Assembly (NCBI RefSeq): GCF_900111115.1 | Contig: NZ_FOGD01000008.1 | Coordinates: forward strand, 62,001-126,000 | Reading direction: 5' to 3' | Length of the DNA stretch: 64,000 nt | From: Giesbergeria anulus | Lineage (GTDB): Bacteria > Pseudomonadota > Gammaproteobacteria > Burkholderiales > Burkholderiaceae_C | In this document: piece by piece, positions 35,062 through 42,716 of the stretch | Numbering within the stretch: position 1 is the first letter of the stretch | How the letters are laid out: the number at the start of each line of letters is the position of its first letter | The notes under the pieces: model-generated | The model's database searches: none | What the model saw: only the letters and a program-made list of their open reading frames with translations | What the model was told of the DNA's origin: nothing | Translations under genes and position numbers: made by a program

Positions 35062-37518
35062 GTGACCAAGCCTGCCGCTCCCGCCTCCGCCCCGGAAGAA
35101 AACATCGTCACTACTAAAAAGACCATCCAGCTCAAGCCCCTGTCGGCAGCGCTGGAACCTGATGCCCCTGTGGTCATCATCAAAAAGAAAAAGACGATCC
35201 AGCTCAAGCCCTTGTCCGCTGCGCTAGAGCCTGCGCCAGTGGCGGTAGCACCCGCAGCCAAGCCAGCAGCACCCGTGGTGGTGGTCAAGCCTGTCACGGT
35301 CGTGGTCAAAACCGTCAAAACGGTGGCTACCAAAGTCGAGCCTAAAGCGGTGCTGATTGCCACCGCCGCCGAAGCGGAAGAGGCTGTGAAGAAGCGCCCC
35401 GGCCGCCCAGCCAAATCGGCCACCGCCGACCCCGCCAAACCCCCAGCCAAGCGCGGTCGCAAGCCCAAGGCCAACCCCGATGCCGACCCCGCCGATGATG
35501 CCGATCTGTCCGACATCGAAGCCGATTTGGAAGGTGAAGGCGAAGTAGAGGCCGAAGCAGGCACCGAGACCGAAGCCACCCCCAGCGCAGAAAAGGTCAA
35601 ACCCCTGCGCATGAAAATCAGCAAGGCCAAAGAGCGCGCCTTGATGAAAGAATTTGGTCTGGACGAAACCGTTCTGTCCGAAGAAGACCTAGCCAAGCGC
35701 CGCTCGCGCCTCAAAACGCTGATCAAGCTGGGCAAAACCCGTGGCTACCTGACCCACGCCGAAATCTCCGACCACTTGCCCGACAAGCTGATCGACCAAG
35801 AAACGCTCGACGTCGTGATCTCCATGCTCAACGACTTGGGCGTGGCGGTGTACGAACAAACCCCCGATGCCGAAACCCTGCTGGTGACCAACACCGCGCA
35901 GACCGCCGCCACCGAAGAAGAAGCCGAAGAAGCCGCCGAAGCAGCGCTCTCCACTGTGGACAGCGAATTTGGCCGCACCACCGACCCCGTGCGTATGTAC
36001 ATGCGCGAAATGGGCACGGTAGAGCTGCTAACGCGCGAAGGCGAAATCGAAATTGCCAAGCGCATCGAAGGCGGCTTGCAAGCCATGATGGAAGCCATCA
36101 GCGCCTCGCCCGCCACCATTGCCGAAATTTTGAGCATGGGCGAAGAAATCCGCGAAGGCAAGGTGGTGATCTCTAGCATCGTCGATGGCTTTTCTAACCC
36201 CAACGAGGCCGACGACTATGTGGCCGAAGAAGACTTTGACGAGTTTGACGAAGCCGACGATGACGACGGCAAGGGCGGCTCCAAAGCCCTGACCAAAAAG
36301 CTCGAAGAGCTGAAAAAGCAAGCCCTAGAGCGCTTTGACAAGCTGCGCGAGCTGTTTGACCAAATCCACAGCATTTACAACAAAGAAGGCTACGGCACCC
36401 TAGCCTACATGAAGGTGCAGCAAGCCCTGTCTGCCGAGCTGATGAGCATCCGCTTTACCGCCAAAACCATCGAAAAGCTGTGCGACATGGTGCGCGCCCA
36501 AGTCGATGATGTGCGCAAAAAAGAGCGTGAACTGCGCCGCATCATTGTGGACAAATGCCGCATGCCACAAGAAACTTTTATCAAAGAGTTTCCGGCCAAC
36601 TTGATTAATCTGCAATGGGTAGAAAAACAAGCCACGGCAGGCAAGCCTTGGAGCGCGACGATGGCGCGCAACATTCCACCCATCCAAGATTTGCAGCAAA
36701 AGCTGATGGACTTGCAAACCCGCGTTGTGGTGCCGCTGGCTGAACTCAAGGGCATCAACAAGCGCATGAACGAGGGTGAAGCCACCTCGCGCAATGCCAA
36801 AAAAGAAATGATCGAGGCCAATTTGCGCCTGGTGATTTCTATTGCCAAAAAATACACCAACCGGGGTTTGCAATTCTTGGATCTGATCCAAGAAGGCAAT
36901 ATCGGCCTGATGAAGGCGGTGGACAAGTTTGAATATCGCCGGGGCTATAAATTCTCCACCTACGCTACGTGGTGGATTCGCCAAGCGATTACGCGCTCGA
37001 TTGCCGATCAGGCACGCACCATCCGGATTCCGGTGCATATGATCGAAACGATCAACAAGATGAACCGCATCTCGCGCCAACATTTGCAGGAATTTGGCTT
37101 TGAGCCAGATGCCAGCGTACTGGCCGAGAAAATGGAGATTCCGGAAGACAAAATCCGCAAGATCATGAAGATCGCCAAAGAGCCAATCTCGATGGAAACC
37201 CCGATTGGTGATGATGACGACAGCCACTTGGGCGACTTTATTGAAGACGGTGCCAATACCGCCCCGATTGATGCAGCCATGCAGGCCGGTTTGCGCGATG
37301 TGGTCAAAGATATTCTGGATGGCCTGACGCCCCGCGAAGCCAAAGTGCTACGGATGCGTTTTGGCATTGAAATGTCCACCGACCACACCTTGGAAGAAGT
37401 GGGCAAGCAATTTGACGTGACCCGCGAGCGCATCCGCCAAATAGAAGCCAAGGCGCTGCGCAAACTCAAGCACCCCAGCCGCTCGGATAAGCTGCGCAGC
37501 TTTATTGATTCGCTGTAA
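35062..37518 (+). CDS. rpoD: RNA polymerase primary sigma factor RpoD (sigma-70)
   Basis: An 818-residue sigma factor, much longer than the E. coli protein (613), as usual in Burkholderiales. Residues 1-180 are a Lys/Pro/Ala/Glu-rich extension. They include two copies of [15 protein letters not shown] 24 residues apart. Then come sigma 1.1, a non-conserved acidic insert (about 390-420), region 2 ([20 protein letters not shown] to [17 protein letters not shown]), region 3, and region 4 with the [23 protein letters not shown]. It directs housekeeping promoters. The GTG at 35062 was chosen because an upstream start gives an implausible Cys-rich peptide. A strong terminator follows. Confidence 0.95.
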   Translation: MTKPAAPASAPEENIVTTKKTIQLKPLSAALEPDAPVVIIKKKKTIQLKPLSAALEPAPVAVAPAAKPAAPVVVVKPVTVVVKTVKTVATKVEPKAVLIATAAEAEEAVKKRPGRPAKSATADPAKPPAKRGRKPKANPDADPADDADLSDIEADLEGEGEVEAEAGTETEATPSAEKVKPLRMKISKAKERALMKEFGLDETVLSEEDLAKRRSRLKTLIKLGKTRGYLTHAEISDHLPDKLIDQETLDVVISMLNDLGVAVYEQTPDAETLLVTNTAQTAATEEEAEEAAEAALSTVDSEFGRTTDPVRMYMREMGTVELLTREGEIEIAKRIEGGLQAMMEAISASPATIAEILSMGEEIREGKVVISSIVDGFSNPNEADDYVAEEDFDEFDEADDDDGKGGSKALTKKLEELKKQALERFDKLRELFDQIHSIYNKEGYGTLAYMKVQQALSAELMSIRFTAKTIEKLCDMVRAQVDDVRKKERELRRIIVDKCRMPQETFIKEFPANLINLQWVEKQATAGKPWSATMARNIPPIQDLQQKLMDLQTRVVVPLAELKGINKRMNEGEATSRNAKKEMIEANLRLVISIAKKYTNRGLQFLDLIQEGNIGLMKAVDKFEYRRGYKFSTYATWWIRQAITRSIADQARTIRIPVHMIETINKMNRISRQHLQEFGFEPDASVLAEKMEIPEDKIRKIMKIAKEPISMETPIGDDDDSHLGDFIEDGANTAPIDAAMQAGLRDVVKDILDGLTPREAKVLRMRFGIEMSTDHTLEEVGKQFDVTRERIRQIEAKALRKLKHPSRSDKLRSFIDSL

Positions 37519-37540
37519 ACACGACCCGGTATTTCAAGCA

Positions 37541-37576
37541 AAAGCCCGTCCCCATTTTGTGGGGGCGGGCTTTTTT
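37541..37576 (+). terminator. Rho-independent terminator after rpoD
   Basis: AAAGCCCGTCCCCA pairs with TGGGGGCGGGCTTT around a 5-nt loop and runs into T residues. The last T residues overlap the stop codon of the minus-strand integrase pseudogene. The mirrored A/T tracts make it likely to act in both directions. Confidence 0.92.
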
Positions 37577-38396
37577 ATAACGTATCGAGTGGGCTTAAAA
37601 TACCAGGCCCACCTTTGTTCAAGACATGGGTATAAATCATGGTCGTGCTCACATCGGCATGGCCGAGCAATTCTTGCACCGTGCGAATATCGTAGCCCGC
37701 CTGCAATAAATGCGTGGCAAACGAATGGCGCAATACATGGGGTGAGACTGGTTTATCAATGCACGCCAGCCGTGCCGCTTCACGCACTGCGCGCTGTACC
37801 GATTCGGGGTACGTGACGGCCAGCGCATGGGGCAAATAAACGCGGCCTAAACCTGCGGCCAAATCCTTTTCGTGCAGCACCCGCGCTTTTTCTAATTGCG
37901 CCCGCAGGGGTGCCAACAAATTTTAAGGCAGCACCGTGACCCGGTCTTTGTTGCCCTTGCCCTCGCGCACCACGATTTCGCGCTGGGAAAACTCTATATC
38001 CTTCACGCGCAGGCGCAGTTCGCGCACCTCAGAGGGCGTGAGCACCACTGGCAAACGCTGGGGGCGCTTGGCCTGCACCACCTCATCGAGCCAAGGCAGG
38101 TCGACACCGAGCACTTGCTTGTACAGATATAAAAGTGCCGCCTTAGCTTGGTTTTGCGTGGAGGCTGATACCTGCCGCTCCACGGCCAGATAGCTCAAGA
38201 AAGCCTCTACCTCGGAGGCTCCCATCTCCTGTGGATGCCGTTTTTTATGAAACAAGATGAAACGCCGCGCCCAATCTACGTAGGCTTGCTCGGTGCGGAT
38301 GCTGTAATGCTGCGTGCGCAGGTGAATACGCATACGCTCCAGCAGTTTTGGCTGGCGCGGGGCATCGGTGTTGGGGATGTAGGGCGAGACTGGCAT
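37575..38396 (-). pseudogene. intI: Inactivated integron integrase (IntI-type tyrosine recombinase)
   Basis: One reading frame, broken by a TAA at 37923-37925, encodes an IntI-like protein. The N-terminal half reads LRTQHYSIRTEQAYVDWARR and LPWLDEVVQAKRPQRLPVVL, strongly resembling integron integrases. After LTPSEVRE it jumps straight to LRLRVKDIEF, losing about 25 residues that normally contain the first catalytic Arg (TGMR). After VTVLP comes the stop, then [17 protein letters not shown] second gap after LAVTYPES removes the IntI-specific patch. The box [10 protein letters not shown] and the Tyr in TTMIYTH remain. The frame is open to 38555, so the true start is uncertain. Inactive as a recombinase. 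Confidence 0.85.
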
Positions 38397-38511
38397 CCGC
38401 AAAAATTTAGGTTTGCCTAAACGCTTGGCTGTTGGCGTTTCCCTATGGATAGGATAGGATGATGCCATCATATCCGACTGCTGGCCAGCGTAGCTCAGTC
38501 GTCTAATCTTA

Positions 38512-38518
38512 GTTAGAT
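38512..38518 (+). other. Core recombination site GTTAGAT of a putative attI
   Basis: GTTAGAT fits the GTTRRRY core at which cassettes join attI. It lies 17 bp before the first cassette gene and about 115 bp from the probable integrase start, in the position expected of attI. The flanking bases are too variable to confirm the site. Confidence 0.5.
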
Positions 38519-38534
38519 ATTTAAACGAGGATTT

Positions 38535-39278
38535 ATGCCTCATAGCATGACACAAAAAGTTAATACTTATGCTCTAAGGGCTTTCAGAGATACTGCTGAT
38601 AAAGATTACATACATGCTCGGATGGATTATAAAGCGGCTTTATATCCTCAATTTCTTTGGTCGTCACTTCATGCGTTGGAAAAATATGCAAAATGTATAT
38701 TAATATTAACTCGTGTTCCAAAACCTCAAAAGCGCGCAGAGTATATAAACCATGAGGTTAATAAGGCAATAGCATTACTTCATGATCGAGTTGATATTAT
38801 TCTGTCAGAACAGACTAGAAATTTTATTTGTCGCCTAGAAAATGGAGCCGAGGACAGATATTTAGGGGTTTCTTGGGTTGCGCAAGAGGTGGAATTAGCA
38901 GTTCTTGATAGAGCTGTTTGGGAACTACGCCGTTACTGCAACTCTAGTCTATACATATATTCAGATAATGATTTTTTAGAAGTAAAGCCAAATGCTTATG
39001 ATGTTCTTAAATTAATTGATAAACCCATCCATCAAAACACCCATATTTCTGGGGGATTTATTGAGGAAACTTTAAAAAACAAAGAATCTTCTGCAAGACC
39101 AGAATTGGTTTGGTCTAATCTCTACTACACTAATTCTAATAGAAAATCAGTAAAAATGAAGAATTACCCATTAATGTTTGAAAATTCTCCTTTTTGTCTG
39201 TATCCAGAAATTATTGATGAAGTTGCAAAATATAGTTTTGTACCACCAAAGGTACGCAATACTTACAAAAATAAGTAA
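38535..39278 (+). CDS. AT-rich cassette protein with HEPN-like features
   Basis: A 247-residue protein in visibly AT-rich DNA, unlike its neighbours. The N-terminal third is helical and resembles HEPN proteins: YIHARMDYKAALYPQFLWSS with LHALEKYAKC, then Arg67-x5-His73 in KRAEYINHEV, close to the Rx4-6H ribonuclease motif. The rest has no feature I recognise. HEPN proteins are often toxins or phage-defence RNases, but this call is weak. GAGG stands 6 bp before the ATG. It follows the attI-like core by 17 bp and precedes an attC, so it looks like the first cassette gene. Confidence 0.7.
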   Translation: MPHSMTQKVNTYALRAFRDTADKDYIHARMDYKAALYPQFLWSSLHALEKYAKCILILTRVPKPQKRAEYINHEVNKAIALLHDRVDIILSEQTRNFICRLENGAEDRYLGVSWVAQEVELAVLDRAVWELRRYCNSSLYIYSDNDFLEVKPNAYDVLKLIDKPIHQNTHISGGFIEETLKNKESSARPELVWSNLYYTNSNRKSVKMKNYPLMFENSPFCLYPEIIDEVAKYSFVPPKVRNTYKNK

Positions 39279-39364
39279 GCATGCGCAACCGTCGTGGAAG
39301 CATCTACACTGGAGAGGTACCCAAAAAAATTCCACATCAGTTCAGAGTGCTTACCTAGGTAGTT

Positions 39365-39423
39365 ATCTAACTGGTCGCTCAAGCAGACAGCTTCCAGCTG
39401 CCGCTTACCTTATTTCGTTAGGC
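39365..39423 (+). other. attC recombination site (59 bp)
   Basis: ATCTAAC (39365-39371) and GTTAGGC (39417-39423) are the outer RYYYAAC and GTTRRRY boxes. The inner arms AAGCAGACAGCT and AGCTGCCGCTT pair around a 3-nt loop, with one unpaired base as in folded single-stranded attC. It is about 80% identical to the site at 41292-41350. Confidence 0.8.
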
Positions 39424-39437
39424 TCTCCTAGGAAAAT

Positions 39438-39935
39438 ATGGACTCCGTTGACACACTGAAAGAGAAAATCGACGTGCGCGCACTCGAATTGAAAGTTCCA
39501 CCGCTCCTGCTTACAGCCGTATTCCTTGCGGCGATCGTAGCTGTCGTATTCGTTTTTCCAGCTTTAGTGTTTCCCATTCCCTATAGCAGATACATGTCTG
39601 CTGGTTTGATGCTCGCCGGAGTTTCCATGTTGCTTGGGGCCGCCCTGCAATTCCGACTTCATCACACGACGCTCGATCCAAGGAACCCAGCCAAAGCAAG
39701 CAAGTTTGTTGCGAGGGGTTTATTCCGAATCAGTCGAAATCCGATGTATTTTGGCATGGCGCTTGTACTAGCTTCGGTAACCACGTGGACATGCAATGCC
39801 TTGGGTTTCCTACTTGTCGCATTGTTCTGCTTGTACTTAACTGAATTTCAGATCAAACCCGAGGAAGCCACATTAGAGGCGTTGTTCGGAGTGGACTATC
39901 GTGCATACAAATCTTCGGTTCGTCGCTGGATTTGA
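39438..39935 (+). CDS. PEMT/isoprenylcysteine-type methyltransferase (cassette gene)
   Basis: A 165-residue membrane protein with four or so hydrophobic helices, beginning MDSVDTLKEKIDVRALELKV. The C-terminal half has the family SAM-binding pattern: GLFRISRNPMYFGMALVLAS, then LTEFQIKPEEATLEALFGVD and YRAYKSSVRRWI. Such proteins methylate lipids or prenylated molecules, but the substrate here is unknown. It starts 15 bp after an attC and has no promoter or good ribosome site of its own, as expected for a cassette. The downstream hydrolase begins 12 bp later with no attC between, so the two appear to share a cassette. Confidence 0.82.
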   Translation: MDSVDTLKEKIDVRALELKVPPLLLTAVFLAAIVAVVFVFPALVFPIPYSRYMSAGLMLAGVSMLLGAALQFRLHHTTLDPRNPAKASKFVARGLFRISRNPMYFGMALVLASVTTWTCNALGFLLVALFCLYLTEFQIKPEEATLEALFGVDYRAYKSSVRRWI

Positions 39936-39947
39936 AACTGGTTTTCT

Positions 39948-40781
39948 ATGTGGGTGAGCTTTGTGCAACAGACACTTTTTTCCTATTGGCTTTTTGGAAT
40001 TTCAGTCGCAGCTCTCTCTGGCTGTTCGACATTACCAAATGCTGCACAGCTACAGTATGAAGAATCGAAAGTCGCTATTGCACATAAGATCGGCAGCACC
40101 CCTATCGTCGTGTTTCAGTCTGGTCTTGGCGACGGGATGTCGGTATGGTCAGCGGTTCTTCAACGCCTTCCATCTGCCGTTGGCACCTTTGCCTATGATC
40201 GCCCGGGGTATGGTGGTAGCTCCAGCAAACACAATAGGCGCGATCCCTGCTCAGTTGCTCGCGAACTTCATGAAATGCTACGCATCGCAGACATACATCC
40301 GCCCTATGTCTTGGTTGGACATTCGTTGGGAGGTCTTTACCAATATGCCTACGCAAAACTTTATCCGAGTGAGGTGAGTGGAATACTACTTCTCGATGCA
40401 ACACATCCAGAACATTGGGCCACCATGCAACGTCGAGTCCCCAACTCAGCAGCAATGGTGCGTGGATTGCGAGCGATCGCGTTCTCTGACACCGAAAGGC
40501 GAGAATTTGATGCCCAATCCGAATGCATCGCTGACCTACGGGGAAAAGACACGCCGCCAGTCACCGCTCGGCTGTTGTTGCGCGGCAATGCCGAACCTAC
40601 GGAATCAGCAGAGTTCCAATCAATGTCAAGAGAGCTTGCTTCACGCTGGCCGGAGCTTTTGTCTGGCATGACCATTTCTACAGTGGATGGAACTGGCCAC
40701 TATATCCAGAAGGGCAGGCCTGAAGTAGTTGCCAGAGAAATAGGCATACTGGTGTCAACCGTACAAGCTAAGCAGCCATGA
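39948..40781 (+). CDS. Lipoprotein alpha/beta hydrolase (cassette gene)
   Basis: A 277-residue protein with a signal sequence and lipobox ALSGC (Cys26), so probably an outer-membrane lipoprotein. The alpha/beta-hydrolase fold is clear: VVFQSGLGDGMSVWSAVL, FAYDRPGYGGSS, the nucleophile in GHSLGG (Ser about 124), and a catalytic His in TGHYIQKGRPE. Substrate unknown; esterase or lipase-like activity is expected. It follows the methyltransferase by 12 bp and is followed after 1 bp by half of an attC. A start within the leader peptide is uncertain, since no strong Shine-Dalgarno is visible. Confidence 0.85.
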   Translation: MWVSFVQQTLFSYWLFGISVAALSGCSTLPNAAQLQYEESKVAIAHKIGSTPIVVFQSGLGDGMSVWSAVLQRLPSAVGTFAYDRPGYGGSSSKHNRRDPCSVARELHEMLRIADIHPPYVLVGHSLGGLYQYAYAKLYPSEVSGILLLDATHPEHWATMQRRVPNSAAMVRGLRAIAFSDTERREFDAQSECIADLRGKDTPPVTARLLLRGNAEPTESAEFQSMSRELASRWPELLSGMTISTVDGTGHYIQKGRPEVVAREIGILVSTVQAKQP

Positions 40782-40782
40782 T

Positions 40783-40815
40783 GCCTAACTCGGTTCAACG
40801 CGGATGCCAACACTG
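40783..40815 (+). other. Truncated attC half-site
   Basis: GCCTAAC (RYYYAAC box) followed by TCGGTTCAACGCGGATGCC resembles the left half of a common attC type. No matching right half or GTTRRRY appears before the next gene at 40860. The site differs in type from the two 59-bp sites, which suggests a deletion that fused two cassettes. Confidence 0.55.
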
Positions 40816-40859
40816 ACCATATCTTCGGAATTTTTATAGCCAGTATTGGTAATCACAAA

Positions 40860-41282
40860 ATGAAACTCTGGAAGAAAATACTCATTGGTGCATTCGCACT
40901 AACTTCTATATTTATTGGCGGTTTATATCTATTTATTCAGTCACTACCTGACATGTGTAACAATGTAGTTTTGGCTCAATATTTATCTCCAAATAACAAA
41001 TTAAAAGCTGTCACCTTTCAGCGTGACTGTGGAGCTACCACAAGCTTTTCAACCCAAGTGTCGATTCTTTCAAGTACTGATACACTTGAAAATGAAAGTG
41101 GCAACATATTCATTGCCGACACAAATCATGATGCTGCACCAATAGGTCAAGGTGGCGGCCCTGAAGTTCAGATTAATTGGCTATCAGATTCACACCTTCA
41201 AATTCAAAAACATAATCTTGCGCGCATTTTCCGAGCCGAAACAAAATATGAAGGCATCAAGATTGAATATATTCATTTCTAA
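40860..41282 (+). CDS. Membrane-anchored cassette protein of unknown function
   Basis: A 140-residue protein with an N-terminal membrane segment (about residues 5-28) and a soluble part. The soluble part carries LKAVTFQRDCGATTSFSTQV, then NESGNIFIADTNHDAAP and GGGPEVQINWLSDSHLQI. I have met this pattern in many short bacterial proteins, often on cassettes and in mobile DNA, with no assigned role. The conserved Cys and GGGPEV motifs suggest a folded extracytoplasmic domain. It lies between the truncated attC and an intact attC, and is AT-richer than the flanking genes. Confidence 0.78.
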   Translation: MKLWKKILIGAFALTSIFIGGLYLFIQSLPDMCNNVVLAQYLSPNNKLKAVTFQRDCGATTSFSTQVSILSSTDTLENESGNIFIADTNHDAAPIGQGGGPEVQINWLSDSHLQIQKHNLARIFRAETKYEGIKIEYIHF

Positions 41283-41291
41283 CTGCCATTT

Positions 41292-41350
41292 TACTAACCC
41301 ATTGCTCAAGCGGACAGCTTCCAGTTGCCGCCTACCTTGTTTCGTTATGT
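41292..41350 (+). other. attC recombination site (59 bp)
   Basis: TACTAAC (41292-41298) and GTTATGT (41344-41350) form the outer boxes, a little degenerate against RYYYAAC/GTTRRRY. The inner arms AAGCGGACAGCT and AGTTGCCGCCT pair with one extrahelical base. About 47 of 59 positions agree with the site at 39365-39423. Confidence 0.75.
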
Positions 41351-41356
41351 TCTTGA

Positions 41357-41764
<408 letters not shown>

Positions 41765-41775
41765 AAATATTGTAA

Positions 41776-41919
41776 AAAATCGTCCGACATATTTTTGTTG
41801 TCGCTATCTGCTACCTACCATTCTCATATGGCATCTTGCTATCTCTGACACTGGTAGGTACATCAGGCATCCGGTCATTGAGTGGAGCACTCGTCGGCTT
41901 ACTCATTCTTCTTGCATAA
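41776..41919 (+). pseudogene. Hydrophobic C-terminal remnant downstream of the VOC gene
   Basis: An open stretch of 48 codons without an ATG start encodes a membrane-helix-like tail (GILLSLTLVGTSGIRSLSGA, then LVGLLILLA) ending in TAA. It could be the end of a broken membrane-protein cassette. The remaining sequence to 42088 shows no gene, attC or promoter that I can support. Confidence 0.25.
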
Positions 41920-42081
41920 ATTTACCAGATCGCCATAAACATAAATTGGGTGCTTTATCAACCCTCCAAAAAAATGGGCTCCGGCATATGGCACATTGGA
42001 TATATTAGCTAAACCAGCATTGCACTAAATCTGCACAAGAAACAGCACATTCTGCTTAATTGATCCTTTGCAAAAATAAAT

Positions 42082-42113
42082 TTGAAGCACTCAAGCCTTA
42101 TCTTGAGTATAAT
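42082..42113 (+). promoter_or_regulatory. Candidate promoter with embedded palindrome for the macro-domain gene
   Basis: TTGAAG (42082-42087) and TATAAT (42108-42113) could be -35 and -10 boxes, though the 20-bp spacer is long. ACTCAAG and CTTGAGT (42089-42108) form a 7-bp inverted repeat between them, in the position of an operator. The gene starts 57 bp downstream of the TATAAT. Confidence 0.4.
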
Positions 42114-42170
42114 TTTCTTGCTTGATAAATAGCTTACATCTGCTGCTTAGTTTTACACTTCAATACCACC

Positions 42171-42653
42171 ATGATCCAACCACAAATAGTTGATGGCAAT
42201 CTCTTAGATCAAGAGGTTGAGGTGATTGTGAATGCCTGGAATAGAAATATCATTCCTTGGTGGCTTTTACTGCCGCAGGGGGTTTCTGGTGCCATCAAAC
42301 GCAAGGCCGGTTTGCAGCCATTTTTTGAGTTGGGTCGCATGGGAGCTATCCCTCTGGGTGGTGCGGTAAAAACATCGGCAGGCCGATTGCCTTTCAAAGC
42401 GATTATTCATGTGGCGGGCATCAGTATGTGGTGGCGCTCATCCAAACAATCCATTCAAGGCTCTGTCATCTCTGCCATGTCTTTGGTAAACCAGCATTCA
42501 TTTCAATCGGTCGCCTTTCCTATTATTGGGGCTGGCACGGGCGGTTTTGGTGAAGAAGGGGCGCTTGATCTCATGGTAGAGGCACTGGCATCGCTGGATT
42601 CACCTGCCACAGTCACGCTTGTGCGCTTCAGGCCAAGGGCATTCTCCGGGTAA
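42171..42653 (+). CDS. Macro domain protein (ADP-ribose binding)
   Basis: A 160-residue stand-alone macro domain. It has the nucleotide-fold motifs VDGNLLDQEVEVIVNAWNRN, LPQGVSGAIKRKAG and the loop FPIIGAGTGGFGEEGAL, which bind ADP-ribose in this superfamily. The WWLLLPQG segment marks the subgroup where the usual GGGV loop is altered. Family roles include removal of ADP-ribose from proteins or RNA and binding of O-acetyl-ADP-ribose; which applies is unknown. It follows the cassette array but no attC separates them. It has its own candidate promoter. Confidence 0.88.
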   Translation: MIQPQIVDGNLLDQEVEVIVNAWNRNIIPWWLLLPQGVSGAIKRKAGLQPFFELGRMGAIPLGGAVKTSAGRLPFKAIIHVAGISMWWRSSKQSIQGSVISAMSLVNQHSFQSVAFPIIGAGTGGFGEEGALDLMVEALASLDSPATVTLVRFRPRAFSG

Positions 42654-42716
42654 AAATAAAGGGGCTGATCTCGTATCATCCACCGTTCTGCAATACCTAT
42701 GCAAATCTAATCATTT

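Noticed and set aside
37575-38555. Two separate recombinase genes (37575-37919 and 37923-38555)
   Set aside because: They share the same frame and are split only by TAA at 37923; together they make one IntI-like protein, so one broken gene is the simpler reading.
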